From an uncultured Clostridia bacterium (lineage in GTDB: Bacteria > Bacillota > Clostridia > Peptostreptococcales > Anaerovoracaceae), in contig CAMCQA010000004.1 of assembly GCA_945876935.1 (NCBI GenBank), forward strand, positions 1-64,000: a stretch of 64,000 bases of DNA. Reading direction: 5' to 3'. This document shows, one piece after another, positions 7,876 to 16,549 of this stretch. The notes beneath the pieces were generated by a model, which ran no database searches, was not told where the DNA came from, and saw only the letters and a program-made list of their open reading frames with translations. The position numbers and the translations under genes were made by a program. Numbering within the stretch: the first letter of the stretch is position 1; every line of letters begins with the position of its first letter.

Positions 7876-9804
7876 CTATCTATTAGAATAGAATTTGATA
7901 ATCTCACTAGCATTGGCTGACGTTATACCTTTAACTTCAGATAACTCATCTATCGAAGCCAATTTAATCTTGTCTACACTGCCAAAATGTGCCAATAAGG
8001 CGCTTCTCTTTTTAGGTCCTATACCTTTAATATTGTCTAGTTCAGAAGCCACCATAGCTTTACTTCTAAGCCCCCTATGATAATCGATAGCGAATCTATG
8101 AACCTCTTCCTGAATATTTCCTATATATGAATATAGCATATTTCCATCATTGATTGCTCTAAGGTTCACTTCCCTCAGATGAGGAGTTTCATTTTTATTA
8201 ATAGCTTCAATAGCTTCTGAAAAGTAAATAAGCCTATCGGTTCTATGTTTTTTATCTTTTATCATACCTACTACTGTAACAGGCACATCGTATTTATCTA
8301 TTATATTTTTAACGACACCTATATGGCCTGCGCCACCATCTATAAGCATAATCTTAGGTAAAGGTAAGAATCCCTTATCTCCGGCAAGAGCTCTCTCTAT
8401 ACGTCTCGTAACAGTTTCAGCCATAGATCCATAATCATCAGCCTTACCCTCAACACTTTTAATCTTAAACTTTCTGTAAGCGCTTGTCAGTTTATTTAGT
8501 CCTTCAAATGCTACGAGTACTCCAACGTTGTCTATCCCATTAGTATTGGAAATGTCATACGCTTCTACCTTAAGTTTATCATCAAACAGCTCAACTATCT
8601 CACCAGTCTCTGAGTTTACAATCTCTGTTATATTGCCTCGGGTATTAGAGTTACTAATAATCTCATTTAATACTTTTGATAGTTTTGTTTCTTTATCTTT
8701 CTTATTTTTTTCATTCTCTGTAGAAATACTCATCATTTCTACTACATCTTGTTTGGCAAGTTCAAGCAAAGACTTCTTCTCACCTTTAGGCTCATCATTT
8801 ATCTTGACCTTAAAGCCCCACAACTCTTCTAAAAATTGCTCTATAAGATTTCTATCATTTATAGGTTCATCTACAATTAGTTCTGATATACCATCTATTT
8901 GATTGCTGTAATACTGCTTTATAAATGCCTCTAAAACTTTATCTCTCGGTGTTTTTTCATCAAACTCTATAGAGAATACTTCTCTCGATGACAAAATTCC
9001 ATTTTCTACTCTAAACAAAATAATTTGCTTTCTCTGTCCCAAAAGAATAACATCCATATTGATGCCCTGCTTTAAAACAACTCTCTGCTTTTCCATAAGA
9101 GCCTTTGCATTTGCAGCATAATCCCTATAAATAGCTGCATTCTCATAATCTAGACGCTCGGACGCCTTCCTCATCTCTTCTTCAAAAAAACTAATAAGAT
9201 CTTTAGATTTCCCCTTAAGAAAAGACTCTATTTGAGAAAGTCTATTGATATACTCCGATCTACTCTCTTTCCCTATACACATTCCATTACATTGTTCTAT
9301 GTAATAATTAAGACAAGGTTTAAAGCCTTTAGGAAAGGTTCTTCTTCGGCACTTCTTGAGTTTATACACTCTATTCAAAAGATCTATCATACTATTCACA
9401 GCGCCAACGTCCGTATAGGGGCCAAAATATTTAGCGCCATCTTTCAAAACTTGCCTAGTTTTTTCAATTCTTGGCCAAAATTCCTTTGTTATTTTTATAT
9501 AAGGATATGTTTTATCGTCCCTAAGAAGAATATTATACTTAGGCTGGTGCTTTTTAATAAGGTTGTTTTCTAATATGAGCGCTTCCATTTCGCTTCCACA
9601 CCTTATATATTCAAAAGAGTCTATATTGGATACCATAGCTCTGCTTTTGGCATCCAAAGCTTTCGATGATTGAAAATATTGTCTAACTCTATTTTTCAGC
9701 GATCTGGCTTTTCCAACATATATTATATTTCCAAGCGCATCCTTATGCATATATACACCGGGAGCATCAGGAAGCTTTTTTAAATTTTCTTTTATATCAA
9801 ACAT
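7876..9804 (-). CDS. uvrC: Excinuclease ABC subunit C
   Basis: 642 residues from the ATG at 9804, which has AGGGAG nine bases upstream and gives MFDIKENLKKLPDAPGVY; the longer frame would begin with TTG. UvrC makes both incisions in nucleotide excision repair. The N-terminal GIY-YIG nuclease (VYMHKDALGNIIYVGKA), the UVR/coiled-coil UvrB-binding region (~200-240), the RNase H-like C-terminal nuclease (VEAYDISNTNG, MLIDGGAGHIG) and two helix-hairpin-helix motifs (LDNIKGIGPKKRSALL, LSEVKGITSANASEI) are all present. It ends a unit with the S11-like gene, 39 bases upstream. Confidence 0.97.
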   Translation of the reverse strand: MFDIKENLKKLPDAPGVYMHKDALGNIIYVGKARSLKNRVRQYFQSSKALDAKSRAMVSNIDSFEYIRCGSEMEALILENNLIKKHQPKYNILLRDDKTYPYIKITKEFWPRIEKTRQVLKDGAKYFGPYTDVGAVNSMIDLLNRVYKLKKCRRRTFPKGFKPCLNYYIEQCNGMCIGKESRSEYINRLSQIESFLKGKSKDLISFFEEEMRKASERLDYENAAIYRDYAANAKALMEKQRVVLKQGINMDVILLGQRKQIILFRVENGILSSREVFSIEFDEKTPRDKVLEAFIKQYYSNQIDGISELIVDEPINDRNLIEQFLEELWGFKVKINDEPKGEKKSLLELAKQDVVEMMSISTENEKNKKDKETKLSKVLNEIISNSNTRGNITEIVNSETGEIVELFDDKLKVEAYDISNTNGIDNVGVLVAFEGLNKLTSAYRKFKIKSVEGKADDYGSMAETVTRRIERALAGDKGFLPLPKIMLIDGGAGHIGVVKNIIDKYDVPVTVVGMIKDKKHRTDRLIYFSEAIEAINKNETPHLREVNLRAINDGNMLYSYIGNIQEEVHRFAIDYHRGLRSKAMVASELDNIKGIGPKKRSALLAHFGSVDKIKLASIDELSEVKGITSANASEIIKFYSNR

Positions 9805-9843
9805 CCACCTAAACTCCCTATACGAATTCAAACTTTAAATCTC

Positions 9844-11067
9844 TTAATAAGGCCAGTTTCTTCTTCTCTTCTCTTCTCTTTCCTTAGCTAATCTCAACTC
9901 TTCTCTTCTTCTTTTTTCCTCTTTTTCTTTTGCTATTCTTATGAGTTTTTTCTTTCTTTTTCTCTTAATTACTATTACAAAAATCAAAAGAAGAATTATC
10001 AAAGTGCTTCCTATAGCCATCATATAATCAGAAATTCCTATTTTGCTCCAAGGTCCGCCCGTAACGATGTTCTCCTTGGTTACAATAGATACGCTCCCTG
10101 TTATATCCCCAGCTTCCATAGCATCCAGCCTACCTACTACCACACCTTTTTCAACAGGTGCTATCAAGTCTTTATCTATAGTAATCTTTCTCTTTACTAT
10201 ATCATCGTCCGCCTCTTTAGGCAGTGTCACATAAAGGTCTCCTGCAGCCACTACTTTACAGTAACTCTTTCTGCCACCCTTCACCTTTATCTTATCTACA
10301 ACTTCCCCTTTTTCTAAAACCCTGTATGTTCTATATTTATTCAAAGAGTACTTTAAAATTTTATTGCTGTCTTCCAAGTTACCATCAGCTGTTGCACCAC
10401 CTACGGTTATAGCAGTAAAGTAGCTATCACCCTTCTGTCCTATACTTAAACTATAAATATCCTCTTCAGTTCCCTGTGCTAGAACCTTATAACTTACATC
10501 GCTTTTTTTACTAATTTTTTTTAAGCTCAACTCTTTTCTAACATCATCGGAACCTAAGACTTTTGACATTAGCTGAGAAGCCTCTCTTATTGTGGTCAGA
10601 TCACCACTTCCATTGCCTTCTAAAGTTCCTATTTTAGTATTTTCTAACCCTAAATTTGTAATAACCTCATTAGCCTTGGTTATAGCGTCAGTCTCATCTC
10701 CTAGCTTCTCTTTTATAAATTCTCTGATATTTTCTATATCATTTTCATCTATGAGTTTGCCTATTTCTGCTTCCTCACCCTCTAAATAACCGCCTTCATA
10801 CAAAGCTGCCAATGTTAAAATACCATTTATCTGATTAGGAGCAAAGCTCGAATTTTCTTCCTTTTGAAAAATCACAGCTCCACTCTTACTGTCGGCTGCT
10901 CCATATGCTGTTCCATCTATTAGAGGAGCATCTTTAACTCCATATACAAAACTCATTGAAAAAAAAGAAACAATTGTAATCATAACAAAAGCAAGTAAAG
11001 GTAATATCTCTACACCTCTTCTAACTTTTATCTTTTTCAGTTTTTTTAAATATTTTTTTAAATCCAT
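9844..11067 (-). CDS. Membrane-anchored S11 (D,D-carboxypeptidase-like) pseudoenzyme
   Basis: 407 residues: cytoplasmic basic start, transmembrane segment ~20-42, an extracellular domain, a second transmembrane segment ~345-367 and a strongly basic/acidic cytoplasmic tail. Residues 55-90 (AADSKSGAVIFQKE..FAPNQINGILTLAALYEGG) align with the start of PBP5/DacF-type peptidases, but the SxxK nucleophile motif is replaced (PNQINGI) and no KTG is seen. The C-terminal part (KYRTYRVLEKGEVVDKIKV..LIAPVEKGVVVGRL) matches the beta-rich S11 C-terminal domain. I infer a non-catalytic peptidoglycan-associated protein. It is upstream of uvrC in the same unit. Confidence 0.7.
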   Translation of the reverse strand: MDLKKYLKKLKKIKVRRGVEILPLLAFVMITIVSFFSMSFVYGVKDAPLIDGTAYGAADSKSGAVIFQKEENSSFAPNQINGILTLAALYEGGYLEGEEAEIGKLIDENDIENIREFIKEKLGDETDAITKANEVITNLGLENTKIGTLEGNGSGDLTTIREASQLMSKVLGSDDVRKELSLKKISKKSDVSYKVLAQGTEEDIYSLSIGQKGDSYFTAITVGGATADGNLEDSNKILKYSLNKYRTYRVLEKGEVVDKIKVKGGRKSYCKVVAAGDLYVTLPKEADDDIVKRKITIDKDLIAPVEKGVVVGRLDAMEAGDITGSVSIVTKENIVTGGPWSKIGISDYMMAIGSTLIILLLIFVIVIKRKRKKKLIRIAKEKEEKRRREELRLAKEREEKRRRNWPY

Positions 11068-11111
11068 CTTTTATTCTCTAACAAAATATAAACCAATTTT
11101 CTTACTACAAC

Positions 11112-12647
11112 CTACTTCTCGGCATCTTTCATATTATAGAAGGTCCAAACAGAAACTTCTGAAAGCGTAGGGTGCGGAACCATAGTCTCTCTTATAGATC
11201 TCAATCTATGCGGCTTAAGCTTTCTCTTAACCTGCATATTTCTCATTTTTCTTGAAAAAGGAGTTTCAATATCTTCATTTATAGGCGCGATTCTATGTTT
11301 TCCTAGATTCATATGAAGTAAATACGGTTGGATTAACGTTGATGCCATAGGACCTATTACGTGCATTCCTAGAATATCTCCACTTTCCTTATCAACAATC
11401 ATCTTAGCAAAAGCGTCTAGATCATCTTCCATGTCAAAGCCCATGGCATATCCCTTAGCAGTCATAGCATATCTATTTAACCCTATCTCTAAGGTATAAC
11501 CTTTTTCTCTAGCTTCCTTTTCTGTCATGCCAACATGAGCAACTTCTGGATAGCAAAATGTAACTGCTGGTACTAAATCATATCTTGCCCATCTAATATC
11601 ATCTATGCTCTCTGATATGAATAAATTGTGAGCAACAATATCGGCTTCATAATTTGCTTTATGCCTAAATTGTTGTTTTCCATTTATATCTCCTATTGCC
11701 CAAACACCTTCTACAGAAGTTTCTAAGAACTCATTTGTTCTAATCCATCCTCTGTCGTCCGTTTGAATATTGGTATTTTCCAGATGCAGAGAGTCGCTAT
11801 TAGGAACTATGCCCGAAGCTAAAAGTATCTCGTCACCTCTAACTTCCATCTGCTCGCCAGTCGTCTTATCCTCTATCGTTAAAATTTTCTTGCCATTTTC
11901 AGCTTTTAAAGAAACTGCAACTTTATTTAGAAGAACATTAACGCCAATTTCTTCCATATAACCTTTCACTAGTGGAGAGATATCCTCATCTTCCTTAGGC
12001 AAAAGTCTAACATTTCTCTGAACAAGTGTAACTTTAGTACCAAGACTTGCAAACGTACTTGCAAATTCTGTTCCTATAGCGCCACCTCCCATAACAATTA
12101 ACTCTTCATACGGCTTATCTGGGTATTTATCTCCAAAGAAACTTTCACTCGTTATATATCCGGTCTCCTTTAGCCCTGGAAACTCTACTACATTAGTTCT
12201 TCCACCAACATTGATGAAAATTTTATCAGCAGTCATCTCTATCTTATCTATAGAGCCATCTTCTCTTCTGATATCTACAGCAACTACTTTATCTGATAAG
12301 AAGTATCCAGTGCCCTCATATACATCAACATTCTCTTCAGCCAGATAAAATTCTCTAAGCTCTATACTTTCATCAATTTTATTCCAAACTCTCTTGGATA
12401 AAGTTTCCCAATCAACTCTAACATTATCAGCTAAAACACCTATTTTAGAGCCTTCTTTAGCTCTTCTTAATTCTTCAGCTGCAGTTACCATAACTTTAGT
12501 AGGAATACACCCTCTTGTAAGACAAGTACCTCCAAATTTTCCTTTTTCAATCTGGGCACACTTTAAGCCTTTTTTAGTAGCTTCCTCAATTATTGTATTA
12601 CCTGCACCTGTACCTATAACTATAACATCATATTTTTTCATTTTCAT
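11112..12647 (-). CDS. Pyridine nucleotide-disulfide oxidoreductase, class I (lipoamide dehydrogenase-like)
   Basis: 511 residues. An FAD dinucleotide fold starts DVIVIGTGAGNTIIEEA, and the redox disulfide is in GGTCLTRGCIPTKV (C-x4-C). The NAD(P) fold is VMGGGAIGTEFASTFASLG, the second FAD motif is VWAIGDING, and the C-terminal catalytic His-Glu motif is PHPTLSE. An extra ~35-residue basic stretch (INEDIETPFSRKMRNM..) precedes that motif, which classical lipoamide dehydrogenases lack. No 2-oxoacid dehydrogenase or glycine-cleavage genes are adjacent, so the disulfide substrate is uncertain: dihydrolipoamide or a low-molecular-weight thiol are both possible. Confidence 0.85.
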   Translation of the reverse strand: MKMKKYDVIVIGTGAGNTIIEEATKKGLKCAQIEKGKFGGTCLTRGCIPTKVMVTAAEELRRAKEGSKIGVLADNVRVDWETLSKRVWNKIDESIELREFYLAEENVDVYEGTGYFLSDKVVAVDIRREDGSIDKIEMTADKIFINVGGRTNVVEFPGLKETGYITSESFFGDKYPDKPYEELIVMGGGAIGTEFASTFASLGTKVTLVQRNVRLLPKEDEDISPLVKGYMEEIGVNVLLNKVAVSLKAENGKKILTIEDKTTGEQMEVRGDEILLASGIVPNSDSLHLENTNIQTDDRGWIRTNEFLETSVEGVWAIGDINGKQQFRHKANYEADIVAHNLFISESIDDIRWARYDLVPAVTFCYPEVAHVGMTEKEAREKGYTLEIGLNRYAMTAKGYAMGFDMEDDLDAFAKMIVDKESGDILGMHVIGPMASTLIQPYLLHMNLGKHRIAPINEDIETPFSRKMRNMQVKRKLKPHRLRSIRETMVPHPTLSEVSVWTFYNMKDAEK

Positions 12648-12774
12648 TACCTCCGAAAAAAGAGCACCATCTACTAAGATTGTACCCTTTTAAATCCGTT
12701 TCTATTCTCTAATATTATTTTGACGTTATATATTCTTACTTTATTCACAATAGACTGATATTTCTATTTTTAAT

Positions 12775-14025
12775 CTATCTATTTAAAAACTTATCTATCA
12801 GCTCTTTTCCACTCTCAACGAATGCTCCTCTAGAACAAGTTTTTTCAGAAAAGTTTGAAATTTCAGCGTTATCAACATCTACATTTTCTTCTATTGTCTT
12901 TTGATATATTACAAAGGGTACAGGTTCATCACCATGGTTGCCATCTGAAGAAAAAGTAAAATGATCAGGAGCTACAAGAATAGAAAATTCGTCAAATTCC
13001 TTTTCCATAAACTCTACAAGAGGAGCTAAAATTTCTCTATCTATAAACTCTATGCTTTTAACTTTTCCATTTGCATCTCTTCTGTGAGAGCAATCGTCCG
13101 GAGCTTCTATATGAAGAAAAACAAAATCTTTCCCCTCCATAAAAGCATCTTTGACAGCTCTAACTTTTGCATCATAGTCAGTATCGATAGTTCCTGTAGC
13201 TGTTGGAATATCAGCAACATCCATATTCGCCCATCTTCCTATGCCTTTTACTATATTTACTCCGCTCACAAGAGCTGAAGAAAGGCCTCTTCTTAAGTTA
13301 AAGTCCTCATCCTTCATGGCCGTTCCTTGCCCCCAAAACCATACTGCATCTATTGGCTGAAGCCCTCTGCTCTCCCTTACTAAATTTACAGAACTTTTCT
13401 CAAATACAGCTATTGATATCTGAATAATTTTCTCAAGCATAGTCACTTTTTTAATATCGTCACTGTTTTTAGAAGGAAGGTAATCTCTTATTGGTTCTCC
13501 TAAAAAAGTATGGGCAGACTGTAAGTTTAATGTTGAAAAATCTCCTTCTGCAACCATTATATTTTTAAAACCACTTCCACTATATAGATTTATTTCTGGA
13601 AAATCTTTTTCGTTTAAAAGAGCCTCTTTAAGCTCGTCTATAAGCTGGTTTGACTCCTCATCACTTATTTTATCTACTCCATAGTTGAGCATTATGCTAT
13701 CTTCATAGCTGGATTTTTTAGCAAGAGAAACAAAATTCATCCTAAATGCTGAACTTCCTTCTTTTAAGTGAATGTTAGCACCCAGAGCTTCTAACGAAGC
13801 TCTTCCAGTCAATATGTGCTGCGGATTGTAACCAAGCAAAGAAAGGTTACCTACATCAGAACCAGATACCATGTTTTCCGGTATAGTCCTTACCATCCCT
13901 ACTAAGCCTTTACTCGCCAGCATATCCAGTACAGGTGTGCTAGCCTTCTCAAAAGGAGTCTTTCCCTCCAAAGAAGCAACAGGCTTATCGGCGGCTCCAT
14001 CCGGCACTACCACAAGCCATTTCAT
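12775..14025 (-). CDS. apgM: Cofactor-independent phosphoglycerate mutase, archaeal (ApgM) type
   Basis: 416 residues, alkaline-phosphatase superfamily. It interconverts 3- and 2-phosphoglycerate. The start MKWLVVVPDGAADKPV carries the first metal-binding Asp, and PENMVSGSDVGNLSLLGYNP carries the catalytic Ser region. Late DDCSHRRD and VAPDHFT motifs supply further metal ligands. Members of this family are sometimes annotated as homoserine kinase-like. It sits 25 bases downstream of serC, which suggests a link with 3-phosphoglycerate supply for serine synthesis. Confidence 0.9.
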   Translation of the reverse strand: MKWLVVVPDGAADKPVASLEGKTPFEKASTPVLDMLASKGLVGMVRTIPENMVSGSDVGNLSLLGYNPQHILTGRASLEALGANIHLKEGSSAFRMNFVSLAKKSSYEDSIMLNYGVDKISDEESNQLIDELKEALLNEKDFPEINLYSGSGFKNIMVAEGDFSTLNLQSAHTFLGEPIRDYLPSKNSDDIKKVTMLEKIIQISIAVFEKSSVNLVRESRGLQPIDAVWFWGQGTAMKDEDFNLRRGLSSALVSGVNIVKGIGRWANMDVADIPTATGTIDTDYDAKVRAVKDAFMEGKDFVFLHIEAPDDCSHRRDANGKVKSIEFIDREILAPLVEFMEKEFDEFSILVAPDHFTFSSDGNHGDEPVPFVIYQKTIEENVDVDNAEISNFSEKTCSRGAFVESGKELIDKFLNR

Positions 14026-14050
14026 ATATTTCCTCTTTCACTTACTAAGT

Positions 14051-15136
14051 TTAAAGATTATCCTCTTCAAACTTCTTCATAAATGCAATGAGAGTATCAA
14101 CACCTTCTTCTGGCATTGCGTTGTAAATAGATGCTCTCATGCCCCCTATACTTCTATGTCCACCTAAATTCACAAGGCCTTGCGCCTTAGCTTCTGAAAC
14201 AAATTTCTTATCCATAGCTTCATCTCCAGTTATAAAAACTACGTTCATAAGAGATCTGTCTTCAACTACAACTGGACACTCGTAGAGTCTGCTCTCATCG
14301 ATGAATGTGTAAAGCTTATCTGCTTTTCTTACATTAATTTCATTCATAGCCTTAAGTCCACCTCTTTCAACAAGAAGTTTGAAAACTTCACCAGCTACAT
14401 ATATAGCAAAACAAGGCGGGGTGTTGTATGAAGAGTCGTTATCCGCATGGATTTTATAATCTAAGTACACCGGAACATCATCAGGTGCGTGGCCGATTAA
14501 GTCTTCTCTTATAATCACTAGAGTTACACCCGCTGGTCCTACATTCTTCTGAGCGCCTGCATAAATTACTCCATATTTTGTAACATCAACTTCTTCTGAA
14601 AGAATGCAAGAAGACATATCCGCTACTACAGGAATGTCACCAAAGTCTGCATCGTAGTTGTAGTGAGTTCCATAAATAGTATTGTTATACGTAATGTGAA
14701 CATAGTCACAGTCTTGTCTTATTTCTGATTTGTCAACTCTTGGAATATATGTAAAGTTATCCTCCTCAGAACTTGCAACAACCCTTACATCTCCATATTT
14801 AGCTGCCTCTTTAGCAGCTTTCTTCCCCCAAGAGCCAGCCACAATATAGTCTGCTTTCTTTGAATTTCTCATCAAATTTAAAGGAATCATTGAAAATTGC
14901 AAAGTAGCTCCACCCTGCAAGAACAATACCTTGTAATTATCAGGAATATTCATAAGTTTCCTTAGATTTTTTTCAGCATCTTCAATTATTTTAATAAACT
15001 CTGCCGAACGATGAGACATCTCCATAACTGACTGCCCACTGCCATTGTAGTTTAATAAGTTTGCTTGTACTTTTTCTATAACTTCAACAGGTAACATTGA
15101 TGGACCTGCTGAAAAATTAAATACTCTTTTTTCCAT
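14051..15136 (-). CDS. serC: Phosphoserine aminotransferase
   Basis: 361 residues, typical length. It converts 3-phosphohydroxypyruvate plus glutamate to phosphoserine. The family start FNFSAGPSMLPVEVIEK, the substrate segment MEMSHRSAEF and the PLP lysine in IYAGAQKNVGPAGVT are clear. It is divergent from serA, the preceding enzyme of the pathway, across a 119-bp intergenic region that contains a palindromic double promoter, and is followed by apgM. Confidence 0.97.
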   Translation of the reverse strand: MEKRVFNFSAGPSMLPVEVIEKVQANLLNYNGSGQSVMEMSHRSAEFIKIIEDAEKNLRKLMNIPDNYKVLFLQGGATLQFSMIPLNLMRNSKKADYIVAGSWGKKAAKEAAKYGDVRVVASSEEDNFTYIPRVDKSEIRQDCDYVHITYNNTIYGTHYNYDADFGDIPVVADMSSCILSEEVDVTKYGVIYAGAQKNVGPAGVTLVIIREDLIGHAPDDVPVYLDYKIHADNDSSYNTPPCFAIYVAGEVFKLLVERGGLKAMNEINVRKADKLYTFIDESRLYECPVVVEDRSLMNVVFITGDEAMDKKFVSEAKAQGLVNLGGHRSIGGMRASIYNAMPEEGVDTLIAFMKKFEEDNL

Positions 15137-15163
15137 GTCTAATTCCTCCTAAGATATCTCTTT

Positions 15164-15192
15164 ATTATATCACTTTACTTGTTTTGGGTAAA
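15164..15192 (-). promoter_or_regulatory. Promoter for serC (half of a palindromic divergent promoter)
   Basis: On the minus strand TTTACC (15192-15187) and TATAAT (15169-15164) are 17 bases apart. Both elements lie in or touch the 13-bp inverted repeat at 15166-15178 and 15188-15200. Confidence 0.65.
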
Positions 15193-15202
15193 GTGATATA
15201 AT
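15174..15202 (+). promoter_or_regulatory. Promoter for serA (other half of the palindromic divergent promoter)
   Basis: On the plus strand TTTACT (15174-15179) and a perfect TATAAT (15197-15202) are 17 bases apart. This promoter overlaps the serC promoter back to back, and the inverted repeat TATATCACTTTAC/GTAAAGTGATATA underlies both. It may also be an operator. Confidence 0.65.
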
Positions 15203-15255
15203 CGTTAGAATAGGCTTTAAAAGCTTTAAAATACTTAATTTATTGGAGGCTAACT

Positions 15256-16425
15256 ATGTATAAAATTGCTACATTAAACAAGATTTCTTCTATAGGTCTA
15301 AGAAGACTTACAGATAAATATACTATAACTGACGATATTCAGGAGGCTACAGGCATCATGGTAAGAAGCCAAGCTATGCACGATATGGAATTCCCTGAAG
15401 AGCTTTTAGCTATAGCTAGAGCAGGTGCAGGTGTTAACAATATTCCTCTTGATAAGTGTGCTGAGAAGGGGATTGTTGTTTTCAATACTCCTGGTGCCAA
15501 TGCAAATGCTGTTAAAGAACTTGTAATAGCAGGACTTATCCTTGGAGCTAGAAACATATCAGAGGGTATCAGCTGGGCTAACGGTCTTACTACAGATGTT
15601 GCAAAATCTGTGGAAAAGGGCAAAAGCCAATTTGCAGGAACTGAAATAAAAGGTAAAACTCTAGGTGTTGTAGGCCTTGGTGCAATCGGTGTTTTAGTAG
15701 CTAATGCTGCTCAGAGCCTAGGAATGAAAGTTATAGGATACGATCCATTCATAACTTTAAAAGCAGCGCACAACCTTTCAAACACTGTACCAGTATCTCA
15801 AGATTTATCAGATATGATAAGCCAATGTGATTTCATAACTCTTCATATTCCTGCTACAGAAAATACTACAGGAATGATAGATTCAAGAAGATTTGGAGAA
15901 ATGAAGCCAGGAACTGTGCTTCTTAACTTCTCAAGAGATAAGCTTGTAAATGAAAAGGCTCTTCTATTCGCTTTGGAAGAAGGAATATTATCAAAATATG
16001 TAACTGATTTTCCTACAGAAGCACTGATGGGTAAAGAAAATATAATTCTTTTACCTCATATAGGAGCATCTACAAAGGAAGCTGAAGACAATTGTGCTGT
16101 TATGGCAGCTGATCAGCTTATGGAGTATATAGAAAAAGGAAATATCGTGAACTCAGTCAACTTCCCTGCATGCTCTTTAGGTGAACTAAACCCTGAAGCA
16201 TACGAAAGAATATGCATATTAAATAAAAACGTTCCTTCTATGCTTGGGAAGATAACAGGTATATTGTCAGATTTAAATGTAAATATCAGAGATCTTACAA
16301 ATAAATCCAAAGGCGATTACGCTGTAACTCTTATAGATGTTGACTCCGCTGTAACACAAGAAGAGCTTGATAAAGCACTTGATATTGACGGCATAATAAG
16401 TATAAGAGTTATAAAAATAAAATAG
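15256..16425 (+). CDS. serA: D-3-phosphoglycerate dehydrogenase
   Basis: 389 residues. It oxidises 3-phosphoglycerate to phosphohydroxypyruvate, the first step of serine synthesis. The NAD fold GKTLGVVGLGAIGVLVANAA is at ~130-150, the catalytic Arg/Glu region spans LLNFSRDKLVNEKAL to FPTEALMG, and the catalytic His is in ILLPHIGASTKEAE. A C-terminal ACT domain (~320-389, MLGKITGILSDLNVNIRDL) suggests allosteric feedback, probably by serine. An AGGAGG-like site (TGGAGG) precedes the ATG. It is divergent from serC and monocistronic, ending in a strong terminator. Confidence 0.97.
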   Translation: MYKIATLNKISSIGLRRLTDKYTITDDIQEATGIMVRSQAMHDMEFPEELLAIARAGAGVNNIPLDKCAEKGIVVFNTPGANANAVKELVIAGLILGARNISEGISWANGLTTDVAKSVEKGKSQFAGTEIKGKTLGVVGLGAIGVLVANAAQSLGMKVIGYDPFITLKAAHNLSNTVPVSQDLSDMISQCDFITLHIPATENTTGMIDSRRFGEMKPGTVLLNFSRDKLVNEKALLFALEEGILSKYVTDFPTEALMGKENIILLPHIGASTKEAEDNCAVMAADQLMEYIEKGNIVNSVNFPACSLGELNPEAYERICILNKNVPSMLGKITGILSDLNVNIRDLTNKSKGDYAVTLIDVDSAVTQEELDKALDIDGIISIRVIKIK

Positions 16426-16432
16426 AAAAAGC

Positions 16433-16478
16433 CCTGCAAATTATGATACATATTCATAATCTGCAGGACATTTTTTAT
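16433..16478 (+). terminator. serA terminator
   Basis: CCTGCAaATTATGA pairs with TCATAATcTGCAGG, forming a 13-14 bp stem with a 7-base loop, followed by CATTTTTTATTG. Confidence 0.9.
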
Positions 16479-16504
16479 TGTACATAAACTTAAAGCACAA
16501 ATCT

Positions 16505-16540
16505 CAAAAAAACAAACACACGGCAAAAGCCGTGCGTTTG
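16505..16540 (-). terminator. Terminator of the CofE-like gene
   Basis: On the minus strand CGCACGGC-TTTT-GCCGTGTG is followed by TTTGTTTTTTT. An outer ATCTCAAA/TTTGAGAT pairing extends the hairpin across the T run. It faces the serA terminator. Confidence 0.9.
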
Positions 16541-16549
16541 AGATAGTAT

